Assembly: GCF_000737785.1 (NCBI RefSeq)
Contig: NZ_JPRO01000019.1
Span: forward strand, 1-51,283
Origin: Chryseobacterium luteum
GTDB lineage: Bacteria > Bacteroidota > Bacteroidia > Flavobacteriales > Weeksellaceae
Direction: 5' to 3'
Length of the DNA stretch: 51,283 nt
Part shown: positions 18,402 to 27,224 of the stretch, piece after piece
How positions within the stretch are numbered: position 1 is the first letter of the stretch
How the letters are laid out: each line of letters opens with the position of its first letter
The notes under the pieces: model-generated
Databases searched by the model: none
Told to the model about the DNA's origin: nothing
Seen by the model: the letters and a program-made list of their open reading frames with translations, nothing else
Translations under genes and position numbers: made by a program

Positions 18402-18872
18402 TAAGGTTAGCATCAAGAGAATACATCTGCAACGTCAAATCCTATACTCAATGAGACGATCAAGTGATTTTGATAAATTAAAAGACTTTAAATTTTAAAG
18501 ATCAATTTGTCCGTGGTTTAAAATATTCTGGCCTTTGTATTTTAATTTGCTAATTATTGGTTTCTGAGATATGCTTTATACATTGGTAGCATCTTTAAGG
18601 TTGGATCAGGCAATTGACGCAAAATATATTTTTAAACACTTCTATCTTAAGGAAGATTATAGATACATGTAATATACATAGCATAAAATGTCTAAGCTCA
18701 ATAAAGGAGTTTATACCTCTGATAAAATAATAATCATTTAGTAAGTCTATTTAAATTATACGTGTTTGTAGATTTCGTTCATAACGCATAAATTTTACTT
18801 CTCGTAGGCTGATTCCAGCAGTTCGAGAAAATTATCATTATCAAAATAAAACTTATTATGAGTATGACCCAA
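18402..18872. other. AT-rich intergenic gap without recognised features
   Basis: These 471 bp separate the AraC gene from the convergent S41 peptidase gene. I see no coding segment, clear hairpin terminator or repeat here. Confidence 0.5.
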
Positions 18873-20642
18873 TTATTGATTGATCCATTTAAGTGCCTCT
18901 TTCAATTGTGTGTCTTCACCTTTGGCCACATCTTCTATGATGGGATAAACTATCTTATTAATCTTAACACCCTTGCGCTGAGCCTGGGTACCATTGGGGT
19001 AAAAAATAGCATTGCCGGAAAACGGAAATTTGTAGCCGCCAGGTAAAATAATCTCTTTATCATCGCCATCTGCACCAGCGCTTTGACTACCGATGGTAAT
19101 GGCATCAGGGAACATGTGCTGTAAGAACATGGTATAATACTCGGCAGCGCTTAGAGTTTCGCCATCTACCAGGATTGCAATTTTTGCATTAATAGCACGC
19201 TTGCCTGGCTTTGCTGTTGGCGGATAATACTCTACAATGTCTGTTATTTGTTTATACATGCCAATGTGCTGCTTATCCAACATATAATATTTTGAATAGA
19301 AGTTATTGTCTTTTCCAAAAGTATTGTACATTAGGTAATAGAACCCACCCCAATCAGGGTAACTGCGCATATCTAAAATGATGCCTTTTTGCTTCCCGGC
19401 TAAAGTAAAAATAGAATCCATTGCAGTTTTCAGTTTGTCTTCGGCCAGGTTGTCAAGAAAGCTTCTTGTTTGATTAGCCCTGAAGATTACTACGCCCGGT
19501 GCCGCATATTCAAGTTTAGCTTCCAATTTACTTCTGTCTAGTTTTTCATTAAGATAATCCGACAATTTTTTGAAGTCGTCCTGTTTGCTCACCCATTCAA
19601 CATCAACTTGTCTGGTATTCCCGGTACGGGTCAACGACAGTCTGGTATGCAAGCTCTCCGTTGGAAAGAGCAGATTATCATAGTATCGGCTTAAACGCGA
19701 ATGCAGTGCATTAGGATTTGAAGCAGAGAGGTATTCGCCAATAAAGTCCACCCGTTTGCTTACTGGTTTATCGTTAATATGGGTGATTAAATCGCCTACT
19801 TCAATATCTGCTTGTTTGCACAATTCCGGGATGATAACCCTGGTAACCACTACTTTGGTACCATTGTCTACTAATTGATAATCAAAAGGTGGGTAAAACT
19901 TTACATTCAGAATGGTCTTCCAATTTTTCATCTCCTTATAAAAGCGAAGGGCATGCGTATCATTTAAGGTGGCTACAAGTTTGAGTAATTGTGTTTCATA
20001 GGCCAGGCGCGTATCAGCCTTAACAAACAGAGGTATGGCGCCCATAGAAATCTTATCCCAATTAGCATCCATCAAGTATTTGTGCGGGAATAAATAATCA
20101 ACCCCAGCAGAAATTTTAGCCAAAGCAAGCATGCGATGGGAATAGGGTACAGAGGCGGAATCCGGTAATGCGTAAGGCTTTTCGTGAGGAATCTCCGTAG
20201 AGAAATGCCTAGGAGTATAATAGTAATGGTTATTATCCACAAAACGATGATTATAAATATACTGTAGTTTGGCGCGCGTACCAGCTTGTAAAAAGGTGTC
20301 TTTAGTAAACCAATTATGGTTTACATTTTGGGTCATCTCGGACTCCGTGTATTTTGCAGGGGCAAGTTTGAAGTTTTGCCCAATGTTTAAGTTGTCGATT
20401 ATTTTGGAGAGTATGGTGTCCAGTTGTTTTGCGTTCTGTGCTTTATCTACAACTGCAAAATTATTTAAGAAAATACTATCAGCATCAATGCTGCCAGATG
20501 CCAACGCCGGATGATAATATTTTAAAAAGCCCCAGGTTTTAAAATAATAATATTTGACTTTTGTTTGCTCAGTGCCCTGCGCAAAGGTAAGGACAGTAAA
20601 TAATGAGCAAATAATTGTTAGCTGGAAATATTTTAAGCACAT
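18873..20642 (-). CDS. S41 family (C-terminal-processing-like) peptidase with PDZ domain
   Basis: A 589-residue exported protein with a signal peptide (about 1-21, ending TFAQ). A long N-terminal part contains an HxxY-rich segment. A PDZ-like region follows (about 275-330; ADIEVGDLITHINDKPVSKR), then the S41 peptidase domain (about 375-560). The likely nucleophile is S498 in GETLSAAEYY, and GSQSAGADGD forms the following loop. Secreted S41 proteases of this kind are widespread in Bacteroidetes, with unknown substrates. It stands alone, with gaps of 470 and 870 bp on either side, and its base composition is less AT-rich than the flanks. Confidence 0.88.
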   Translation of the reverse strand: MCLKYFQLTIICSLFTVLTFAQGTEQTKVKYYYFKTWGFLKYYHPALASGSIDADSIFLNNFAVVDKAQNAKQLDTILSKIIDNLNIGQNFKLAPAKYTESEMTQNVNHNWFTKDTFLQAGTRAKLQYIYNHRFVDNNHYYYTPRHFSTEIPHEKPYALPDSASVPYSHRMLALAKISAGVDYLFPHKYLMDANWDKISMGAIPLFVKADTRLAYETQLLKLVATLNDTHALRFYKEMKNWKTILNVKFYPPFDYQLVDNGTKVVVTRVIIPELCKQADIEVGDLITHINDKPVSKRVDFIGEYLSASNPNALHSRLSRYYDNLLFPTESLHTRLSLTRTGNTRQVDVEWVSKQDDFKKLSDYLNEKLDRSKLEAKLEYAAPGVVIFRANQTRSFLDNLAEDKLKTAMDSIFTLAGKQKGIILDMRSYPDWGGFYYLMYNTFGKDNNFYSKYYMLDKQHIGMYKQITDIVEYYPPTAKPGKRAINAKIAILVDGETLSAAEYYTMFLQHMFPDAITIGSQSAGADGDDKEIILPGGYKFPFSGNAIFYPNGTQAQRKGVKINKIVYPIIEDVAKGEDTQLKEALKWINQ

Positions 20643-21101
20643 AAGATTTATGGATTTATCTAATTGTTTTACTGCAAAAATATGATTATATCATCAATAA
20701 AAAGGTATACATTCCGCTATTATTATACATAATAGGCAAGCTTTAATGTCTGCGGATGTTAAAAATTGATTTCCTCATTTAACAAGATCAACAAAAGACG
20801 ACCGAGTTGTGAGACGTGGAATGAATAATGTAAAACTTTACTTCTCTGAAAATAGAGGTAGATTATTTCCTGTACATTTGACAAGGAAAGAGGCGAGAAA
20901 AAAATCCCATAAACTCTTAAGAATATCTATCATCAATTATAATTTTTGGATTACAAGTCACCGCCTCATTTTTTAAATAGGTCTTTTGGGTCAGATTTCC
21001 ATGGACATGGTAAATGATGTTTAATCCCATTAACCATTTGAATGGTTATACTGCAATCCTGTCTGCTTTTTGTAAAATTGAATCTTTTAAAATGCATACT
21101 T

Positions 21102-21430
21102 TTATATCAGCAAATGCATACTCAGGTTGTTTAAGGAATTAAAAAACTTCACTTTATCCTGGTAAATGATAAAAGAAGGTAACCATTGTTCGGCAAAAGG
21201 GCGAGAGGTTCCCTGTTCAACAAATATTGATGATTCCTTTTCGCTCAATTCATTAACAGTAGTTATATACGCTTTAAAGAATTTAAATAGCTATTTTCAT
21301 CACTGAAAGTAAAATACAATAAAATGAACAGTCCTGCCCAAATCAATATAATACACGTCATGAATATGGCTAAATTCCAAAGCTTACGCATAGTAATTTT
21401 TTCAAGATCAGTTCCTTCATCTTTTAACAC
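21102..21430 (-). pseudogene. Frameshifted small membrane-anchored protein
   Basis: On the minus strand, GTG at 21430 (or ATG at 21391) opens a frame with one strong membrane segment (NLAIFMTCIILIWAGLFILL) and ends at TAA 21263. In the next frame the reading continues without break (YITTVNELSEKESS, EQWLPSFIIYQDKVKFF) to TAA 21102. One base inserted or deleted near 21270 would restore a protein of about 110 residues: a membrane anchor plus an extracytoplasmic tail. I do not recognise the family. It is either a true frameshift mutation or an assembly error. The rest of the 20643-21516 gap has no feature I can support. Confidence 0.5.
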
Positions 21431-21516
21431 AATTTAATCAGAAGATCTAAAGTTTGTGATATTTCTTTAGCGAAGTAACTTGATAGTGGTGCAAAGCCTC
21501 TCTGCGTTTTTTAGTT

Positions 21517-22203
21517 TTATTTTACATAATTTTTCAGATAAAATGAATCTGCGCCATCGTCTTTTTCCCTTTCATCCACAAAATCTCTATACGTGTATTT
21601 TTTTCCTTTATGCTCAGGCTTATTTTTCTCCTGAAGATAATCTCCGTAATATTGAAAGCCTCCTGAAATAAAATAGTCGTTCAGCAGTTGATCTCCGTGA
21701 GCTACAACATACAAATTACAGGATTTGAATTTTTCATTATTGTATATTCCTGTATTGTTGGTCTCCAACAGGTAAAGCTTATTCCCGGCATTCCATACCC
21801 TGTACGAAAATTCCTGATCACGGTAGTAAAAATCGGTTTTTCCGAACTTCTTTTCCAACAGTTTCTCAAATTCCTCCGCTTTTTTAGTTGTTCTTATTTC
21901 AAGCCTGTAAGCATTCACCTGATTGGTTGTCCTGTTCGCGTAAAAAGACACATAATTGGTGGATAATATAGAGGTATCCTGCTTGTTCAGGGTGCCCGAA
22001 AAGGAAAGTCCGGAGAATTGCAGCAAAGCAGAATCAGTACTGTTGTAAACAATAACACCTGAAAGATCACTGTTTTTATCGAGTTCATATTTTTTCTCAA
22101 TAACCGATATATCTACCGGAAAGGATAATTTGTCAAGATCAAAACTATTGGTCTGACAGGATATCAGTAACGGAAAAATGATTAAAATGATGATACTTTT
22201 CAT
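21517..22203 (-). CDS. Lipoprotein of unknown function
   Basis: A 228-residue protein taken from the ATG at 22203; a start at 22224 would place seven extra residues before the signal. The signal peptide ends in the lipobox LLISC (C16), so it is probably a lipid-anchored envelope protein. The mature part is a mixed alpha/beta sequence with many Tyr and Asp and no known motif. It is the last gene of a three-gene minus-strand group (23472 to 21517) of exported proteins of unknown function. Confidence 0.7.
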   Translation of the reverse strand: MKSIIILIIFPLLISCQTNSFDLDKLSFPVDISVIEKKYELDKNSDLSGVIVYNSTDSALLQFSGLSFSGTLNKQDTSILSTNYVSFYANRTTNQVNAYRLEIRTTKKAEEFEKLLEKKFGKTDFYYRDQEFSYRVWNAGNKLYLLETNNTGIYNNEKFKSCNLYVVAHGDQLLNDYFISGGFQYYGDYLQEKNKPEHKGKKYTYRDFVDEREKDDGADSFYLKNYVK

Positions 22204-22237
22204 TATATATATTTGTTTTGACATGACGACTCGGTCT

Positions 22238-22867
22238 TTAATATAATTCTTTATCTGAAAATTTAAAATCCTGTATTTTGGGCAAAGGCCTTATTAAAAC
22301 TCTTTTTTTTCTAACTTTCAATGCTTTGTCTGAACCGGATATTTCATCCGTTTCTGTTCTGATCCCTGTCACCAAGTTAAATTCAGTTTCTGTAAAAATC
22401 GTATTTTCGTCAGTATATCCTTTTGTAGCATTATTGGTTAACTTTTTCACATTAATCAGTTCAAAATTGCCATCGTTATATTTGAAATCGTACGTGATAT
22501 TTCCACTTTTAATTTCGCTCCACATTTGTAAAATCCCTTTTTCAATAAAGAAATCGGGAATCTGATATCCGTTAAATTCCCCTTGTTTTTCAGCAGGATA
22601 CTGAGGTTCGATGATTTTAGTTGAAGATACATCCAAATTTAATTTTCCATTGGGCTGAGACAGGAAAATTTGTAGCCTTAAAGGTCTTGTTTTGTCTACC
22701 GTATCCATTTTTACCGTTATCTTATCCATTTTACGATCATTATTCAAATCTCCCTTTTCTTCTCTGACCTGATAGGTATAATTGTCTTTATCTTTACTAC
22801 TTTGGGCAAATAAGTCCGTTGGGAATGAAATTAAAATGAACATAGAGTATAGATAAATGTTTTTCAT
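22238..22867 (-). CDS. Secreted hypothetical protein
   Basis: A 209-residue protein with a signal peptide (about 1-22, ending LFAQ). The segment GDLNNDRKMDKITVKM (39-54) resembles an FG-GAP/VCBS-type calcium loop, as seen in small secreted proteins that hold a value-like beta fold. The C-terminus is basic (VRKKRVLIRPLP). The ATG overlaps the stop of the upstream gene by 4 bp and the lipoprotein gene follows after 34 bp, so the three are translated together. Function unknown. Confidence 0.68.
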   Translation of the reverse strand: MKNIYLYSMFILISFPTDLFAQSSKDKDNYTYQVREEKGDLNNDRKMDKITVKMDTVDKTRPLRLQIFLSQPNGKLNLDVSSTKIIEPQYPAEKQGEFNGYQIPDFFIEKGILQMWSEIKSGNITYDFKYNDGNFELINVKKLTNNATKGYTDENTIFTETEFNLVTGIRTETDEISGSDKALKVRKKRVLIRPLPKIQDFKFSDKELY

Positions 22868-23472
22868 TTCGTTTGGTTTTGGTCATTTTTTTTAATTTCA
22901 CTTAAGAGTTTGTCAAGAAAACTTTGCTGTTGTGTATCTTCCTTAAAAAAACGCTGATAGGTCACACCGCAATCTGAAACATCGACAATGTTTTTTGTAT
23001 CAAAAGTCCAGTCATCAGTATTTTTGACCAAAACCCCTAATTCCCCACAACTTTCCCACATTTCTGAAAATTTAGTTTTTTTGCCATCAGGTAGCTGATT
23101 AAAATCTGCATTGACCGAAAATCCGCTCATTTCAGGATTGAAAAATTTTGTGATCATATACACAGGCACACCACCCCAATCGATCGTTTTTCCTTTTGGC
23201 AGCTCTATACCGGTAAGCTTTTTTTCATTCATTATTCTGTCTTGCTGCCCTTCCCTGAAAAACTGTTCTTCATAAGTCAGTTTTGTTCCTTTAGGCAGTA
23301 CTATTTTTTTGACTGTCACAGGTTCGGTTGTAATAAAATAAGGGTAATCCGGTGCCCTGCTTCCATTTGGGTTTCCCATACTGCTCAATGCATCAAGCAG
23401 AAGGATGTATCCTCCCGCTAATGAAATGATGAACAATAAAATCCCTATGATAATGTAATTTTTTTTTCTCAT
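22864..23472 (-). CDS. Single-pass membrane protein of unknown function
   Basis: I place the start at ATG 23472 (202 residues), giving MRKKNYIIIG and then a membrane helix (about 6-28) with the positive residues before it. The alternative ATG at 23526 adds 18 basic residues. The outer part (30-202) contains IDWGGVPVYMITKFF and two cysteines (near ESCGEL and VSDCGV) that could form a disulfide. It is the first gene of the three-gene exported group, overlapping the next gene by 4 bp. The family is not recognised; an immunity or inhibitor role is possible but unsupported. Confidence 0.65.
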   Translation of the reverse strand: MRKKNYIIIGILLFIISLAGGYILLLDALSSMGNPNGSRAPDYPYFITTEPVTVKKIVLPKGTKLTYEEQFFREGQQDRIMNEKKLTGIELPKGKTIDWGGVPVYMITKFFNPEMSGFSVNADFNQLPDGKKTKFSEMWESCGELGVLVKNTDDWTFDTKNIVDVSDCGVTYQRFFKEDTQQQSFLDKLLSEIKKNDQNQTK

Positions 23473-23679
23473 TAGACTTTTCCTGATGTGACTGACATTG
23501 GTTATCCTTTTTAGATTACCAATCACTACAATTTCAGTAATTGCAGTCAGGCTAATTTACTTTATTTTTATAACATTGTGGCAGTAATGAAGACTGGACA
23601 GTTGCTGCCAATCATATTACAAATATCCTTTCACGAATCTCTACCCAATTTATCAGCATATTTTGCAATGAATCTCTTA

Positions 23680-23913
23680 TCATTTTATTTCTTTTTTGGG
23701 TATAACAGAATTTATCCAATCCACGGCAAATTGATGAACTTCATCGATCCTGTCAGCTTTCGAGCTGCTCCCATCAACAGCCTGATCTTGAAAATAATGA
23801 TTGCTATCAGGGTATAGTCTTCGTATGGAATCAACGTACTAAATAACACGTATAACATTTTTCACCAATAAAGATTTATTACTACAAATGATGGTGCTTC
23901 CTACAAAAAGCAT
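23680..23913 (-). pseudogene. Remnant of an alpha/beta hydrolase-like gene
   Basis: Minus-strand coding-like sequence begins at ATG 23913 (MLFVGSTIICSNKSLL). It is broken by an in-frame TAG at 23839-23841 and continues as YVDSIRRLYPDSNHYFQDQ and DRIDEVHQFAVDWINSVI to TGA 23680. PDSNHYFQ followed by a terminal amphipathic helix looks like the histidine end of an alpha/beta hydrolase. That assignment is inference from a short segment; the break is seen directly. The rest of the 23473-23983 gap shows nothing else. Confidence 0.45.
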
Positions 23914-23983
23914 AATCCAATAAATGAAGTTCAACCTTCAAATGTATATATTAAACCTCAATTTTTGCAAATATTAATCAGCA

Positions 23984-25021
23984 TCAGTCTTTTACTTTGA
24001 AATATATTTTGTTGGCTAAGTTCATCAAATCTGCGGTGTCTGTATTACAAATAATGATCAAAATTTTATCAAAGTTTTTATCTGCAATTATTTCGGAATT
24101 AAAACCATCAATATTGCCACTTCTTCTGTAAACATTTTGTTTTTCATCGAAATAAAAACCAAATGTCGGCATTCCTGAAAGCCAATCTATATAATCATTA
24201 GTTTGTGGCTTTAGAAGAAATTGAAGTTTTGATTTTTCAGATATTAGTTTGTTATCTTTTAAAGCAAGCAAAAGTTTATACAGGTCATCGGTATTTGAAT
24301 AAATTGCACCTGCTCCATAATAATTCGAAATGTACCTCATGTCATTAAACAGAGGTGCGCCTTTTACGCCTTCTCCGAATGAATAATTATGATATCCGTA
24401 TGCTAAATTCTTAATAACTTCATTTTCATTGACAAATCCTGTATTTTCCATTTTTAGCGGAGTGATAATCAAATCCATCACAGATTTCGAAAATTCTTTT
24501 TTAGTAATGTTTTCAATTGCTTTGGATAAAAGTATAAAGTCTACATTGTTGTAATTAAATTTCAAAGTATCATTTGAAGATTTATGTACAAAATTGTTGA
24601 TGTAATCGTCAATCGAATATTTATTTATAACGGCTTTAATAGGCTCATTTTCTAACCTGGAGTAATGCGTTAATAAATCACGGATTGTTATATCCTTACA
24701 ATTTTCAGGAAGATCTGGAATAAACTTCCCAATTTTGTCATTAAAGCCAATTAATCCTTTTTCCTGAAGTTGCAAAATTGCGATTGAGGTAAAGAGTTTT
24801 GTTATGGAAGCGATTGGAAAACGGGACTTATTATTTATTTCCACATCAAATTGCATATTGGAAAACCCCTTATTTATTTTTACAAATTGTTTTCCGTCCT
24901 TGTACAGAACTGTTCCGTTAAAATGCCCATTATCATATTCATTGTTTATTATTTTGTGAATGTCGCTCTGTCCCAATAGGATTAAGGGAAGAAATAAAAA
25001 GATTGACAGAAAATGTTTCAT
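23984..25021 (-). CDS. Serine hydrolase, beta-lactamase (class C-like) fold
   Basis: A 345-residue secreted enzyme. The ATG at 25021 gives a proper signal peptide (MKHFLSIFLFLPLILLGQ); a start at 25129 would add 36 residues of non-signal sequence. The catalytic SxxK is S72-I-T-K75, and the second-motif tyrosine lies in FNYNNVDF (YxN form). LLTHYSRL replaces the usual LLTHTSGL. Members are esterases, D-aminopeptidases or peptidoglycan-related hydrolases; true beta-lactamase activity is less likely. Its promoter carries the same palindrome as the OMP gene at 13824-16199, so the two are probably co-regulated. Confidence 0.88.
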   Translation of the reverse strand: MKHFLSIFLFLPLILLGQSDIHKIINNEYDNGHFNGTVLYKDGKQFVKINKGFSNMQFDVEINNKSRFPIASITKLFTSIAILQLQEKGLIGFNDKIGKFIPDLPENCKDITIRDLLTHYSRLENEPIKAVINKYSIDDYINNFVHKSSNDTLKFNYNNVDFILLSKAIENITKKEFSKSVMDLIITPLKMENTGFVNENEVIKNLAYGYHNYSFGEGVKGAPLFNDMRYISNYYGAGAIYSNTDDLYKLLLALKDNKLISEKSKLQFLLKPQTNDYIDWLSGMPTFGFYFDEKQNVYRRSGNIDGFNSEIIADKNFDKILIIICNTDTADLMNLANKIYFKVKD

Positions 25022-25126
25022 ATACTGTTCTTGCCGATTGTAGGTTTGCCTTTGTACCATCATTTTAGCACTCAGAATCAGACTCCTGAATCGCTGCGAT
25101 TTTAAGAAGTCTATTACTTTAACGAT

Positions 25127-25134
25127 CAAATATA
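25127..25134 (-). promoter_or_regulatory. -7 element of the serine hydrolase promoter
   Basis: The minus strand reads TATATTTG, an exact TAnnTTTG match. The predicted start near 25121 leaves a leader of about 100 nt before ATG 25021. Confidence 0.55.
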
Positions 25135-25157
25135 TACTTTATAAGCCAATCAAAAAA

Positions 25158-25173
25158 TGGTTATTAGTAACCA
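25158..25173. promoter_or_regulatory. Second copy of the TGGTTA-N4-TAACCA operator
   Basis: TGGTTATTAGTAACCA differs from the core at 16410-16425 by one spacer base. It begins 24 bp past the -7 box of the serine hydrolase gene, exactly as at the OMP promoter. The DNA between box and core also shares CAATC and an A-run. Confidence 0.7.
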
Positions 25174-25283
25174 ATGTTCATTTCTATTTCTACCTTGGCA
25201 GTATGCTGTATTAAATGTTATCCGGGGCTTTCCTAAGATGGTCTATCCCAAAATAAATTCAACTAATACCATTTATATGAGTT

Positions 25284-25577
25284 ATGTTTAAAAATTACCT
25301 GATAAAGTATAAGCCGGATGAAATTTTCTATCATTATTGCAGAGCAAAATTTTCTCACTCCGTCCGATATGAAAATATGGATAAACATTGGCGTGAAACT
25401 TGGATAAAGTAAAATGGAGGCAACTCCAAATTTGAAAAACATAATAGATCTTGTCAAATCGGAATTTCCTGAATTAGCCAATCAAATCGTATGGGGAATT
25501 ATCTGGTATTTGATAATCACACCAATATAGATTTATTGAAAAAAGAAATTTGGAGACGGCACTTCAAAATCATTTAA
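25284..25577 (+). pseudogene. Decayed gene with frameshifts, unknown family
   Basis: ATG 25284 opens a frame (MFKNYLIKYKPDEIFYHY, then ENMDKHWRETWIK) to a stop. A second frame starts at ATG 25409 (TPNLKNIIDLVKSEFPELAN, then QIVWG). A third continues as NYLVFDNHTNIDLLKK and EIWRRHFKII to TAA 25577. The three pieces follow one another in order and look protein-like. This suggests one or two small genes broken by one-base shifts. I do not assign a function. Confidence 0.4.
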
Positions 25578-25641
25578 CAGTGCTTATAGGCAAGAAAAAC
25601 AAAATATATAGGAATATTTCCGAAATCAAAAAATTAAAAAT

Positions 25642-26103
25642 ATGGGATATAATATCGCAGGATTACTCATCAAAGGTAAAACTGATCAAAAGATCATCGA
25701 AGATCTTATAGGCAGCAGGATTATTTTTTCTGAGGAAACAGTTTTTGAAGATATAAGCAGTTTCCGGGAAGATCATACGATTGATATCTTACAAACCCAG
25801 ACGGGAACGCTGATATTTACAGAATTCGGCACTTTGTATGATATTTCCAACTTTGACGGAGAAATTATACAGTTCATTATTTCTGACATTTCAGATACTT
25901 ATTACTTTGAAAAATTTATCCGTGGAAAGCTTGAAAGGAAATACATCAGTTCACAGGGAGAGATCTCAGAAGATGAAGGAACCGGCATTATAAAAGAGGA
26001 CGAGGACCTGATAGATCTGATCTGGCAGCAGACGGATGATTTTCTTCAAAACAATTTTACGGAAACTATGTTCGATCTTAAGTTTAAAAGATATCAACTC
26101 TAA
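25642..26103 (+). CDS. Hypothetical acidic cytoplasmic protein
   Basis: A 153-residue protein without signal or membrane segment, rich in Asp/Glu. It starts MGYNIAGLLIKG, and TGTLIFTEFGTLYDIS and IIQFIISDISDTYYFEKF appear in the middle. I recognise no family. It is followed 33 bp later on the same strand by another small acidic protein. Size, acidity and pairing are reminiscent of immunity or bacterial SUKH/DUF-type proteins, but nothing in the sequence proves this. Confidence 0.65.
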   Translation: MGYNIAGLLIKGKTDQKIIEDLIGSRIIFSEETVFEDISSFREDHTIDILQTQTGTLIFTEFGTLYDISNFDGEIIQFIISDISDTYYFEKFIRGKLERKYISSQGEISEDEGTGIIKEDEDLIDLIWQQTDDFLQNNFTETMFDLKFKRYQL

Positions 26104-26136
26104 CTTTTATCTGTAAAAGATTAATAACTCAAAATT

Positions 26137-26721
26137 ATGGCCAACAGAAGCTTTATTTATACCACAGATGATCATCAGCAAAATCCAGTTGATGCTTCCG
26201 GACTTTCTGAATATGAAAATGAGGTTCACCCTTTATATTTGTTGATGGTGGCCGGCGAAAGCCAGATGATCTTATCAAATGTTATTGAAGAAGCTGATAA
26301 GACTGCAATTTGCGGCAGCTTTGAAGAAGGAAAAGAATTAGTTCTCAAATTTTTAGAATTGGTATCAATATATGACGAGTCATACCGGATTGATTCATTT
26401 ATGGATTTTGTTGAAGAGACGAAAGAAGTATTGAATCAACGAAAGGCTAAATATGTTATCCTGGAAAATTTTGAAATAGTACAATTAAGCGGCACCAATT
26501 TCGTTCCCGACACTTTTCGAGAATTAAAGGAAATCAAACAAGAAGTTGAAGAATTATACGCGAAACACCTGGCTGGAAACCTTAGCGCAGAAGACATCCA
26601 GGGGTCAGGATTTTATAATGATTTTGATGACACCTGCATAGAATGGGGAGAAATCGACCGTCAGGATATTGATTGGACAGACTTTTGGAACGAAACTCTA
26701 TATCATAATCTTCAAAAATGA
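26137..26721 (+). CDS. Hypothetical acidic protein, MANRSxxY-type N-terminus (DUF7822-like)
   Basis: A 194-residue, strongly acidic, soluble protein. The N-terminus MANRSFIYTTDD resembles proteins of the DUF7822 type, which start MANRSYLYS and are often scattered among toxin/immunity loci. The C-terminus is Trp/Asp-rich (IDWTDFWNETLYHNLQK). It is probably co-transcribed with the gene at 25642. Domain assignment is from memory of the N-terminal motif and is tentative. Confidence 0.65.
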   Translation: MANRSFIYTTDDHQQNPVDASGLSEYENEVHPLYLLMVAGESQMILSNVIEEADKTAICGSFEEGKELVLKFLELVSIYDESYRIDSFMDFVEETKEVLNQRKAKYVILENFEIVQLSGTNFVPDTFRELKEIKQEVEELYAKHLAGNLSAEDIQGSGFYNDFDDTCIEWGEIDRQDIDWTDFWNETLYHNLQK

Positions 26722-26780
26722 TAATAAAGTAATATTTTTCCCAGGTAAACAAAGGTGAATGGAAACCTATTTAGCTTTTG

Positions 26781-27179
26781 CTATATGGTCATAAATTCAC
26801 CTCTTTCGATCACCGTTTGATTGCCCCAGGCTGTAATTGATTCCAAAACAGGAACAAAACTCTTCCCAAAATCGGTTAAGCTGTACACTACTTTTACAGG
26901 CGGCTTTTTGCCGTAAACTTTCCTTGATACCAGTCCGTCCTTTTCTAATTGCTTCAACTGCAAACTTAAGGTCATTTCCGTGACGGACGGGATTTCCTTA
27001 CACAGTTCGCTATATCTTTTCGGCTCATCTTTTAAATGGTAAAGAATAACCGCTTTCCATTTTCCGCCAACCAAATCCATTGTAAGGCTTACCGTACAAG
27101 GGTAAGACTTCCCTTTCAGTTTCACATAATCACCAAGACATTCTGTTTTCATTCCACTCCTTGTTTTAGGCCTATCCAT
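26781..27179 (-). CDS. HxlR family winged-helix regulator
   Basis: A 132-residue MarR-like HxlR regulator. The conserved cysteine in SYPCTVSLTMDLVGGKWK (C28, 'CP' position) is the residue that senses electrophiles or disulfide stress in known members. VTEMTLSLQLKQLEKDGLV is the recognition helix region and YSLTDFGKSF the wing. The ATG at 27152 (MKTECLGDYV) is an alternative start that leaves a longer leader from the mapped promoter. It is divergent from a flavodoxin-like quinone oxidoreductase, the arrangement of YodB/AzoR- and QorR-type pairs, so it most likely represses both genes. Confidence 0.92.
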   Translation of the reverse strand: MDRPKTRSGMKTECLGDYVKLKGKSYPCTVSLTMDLVGGKWKAVILYHLKDEPKRYSELCKEIPSVTEMTLSLQLKQLEKDGLVSRKVYGKKPPVKVVYSLTDFGKSFVPVLESITAWGNQTVIERGEFMTI

Positions 27180-27190
27180 TTGGATAGTTA

Positions 27191-27224
27191 TTGCAAATAT
27201 AAATTACTAAAATTAGTTTTGCAA
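27191..27224. promoter_or_regulatory. Overlapping divergent promoters of HxlR and oxidoreductase genes
   Basis: Plus strand: TTG (27191-27193), 20 bp, TAGTTTTG (27214-27221). Minus strand: TTG (27222-27224), 20 bp, TATATTTG (27194-27201). Each -33 box abuts the other's -7 box, so both polymerases compete for the same 34 bp. Both halves form a TTGCAAA/TTTGCAA dyad, with ACTAAAATTAGT at the centre. Confidence 0.7.

Noticed and set aside
20821..20976. Open frame beginning MNNVKLYFSENRGRL on the plus strand
   Set aside because: About 50 residues, no promoter or family match; too short to separate from chance in AT-rich DNA.
21029..21046. TAACCATT-TG-AATGGTTA palindrome
   Set aside because: Its half-sites are in the opposite order from the shared operator (TGGTTA-N4-TAACCA), and no promoter box stands next to it.
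23578..23817. 79-residue open frame on the plus strand
   Set aside because: The opposite strand of the same DNA carries a better coding signal (hydrolase-like remnant 23680-23913).
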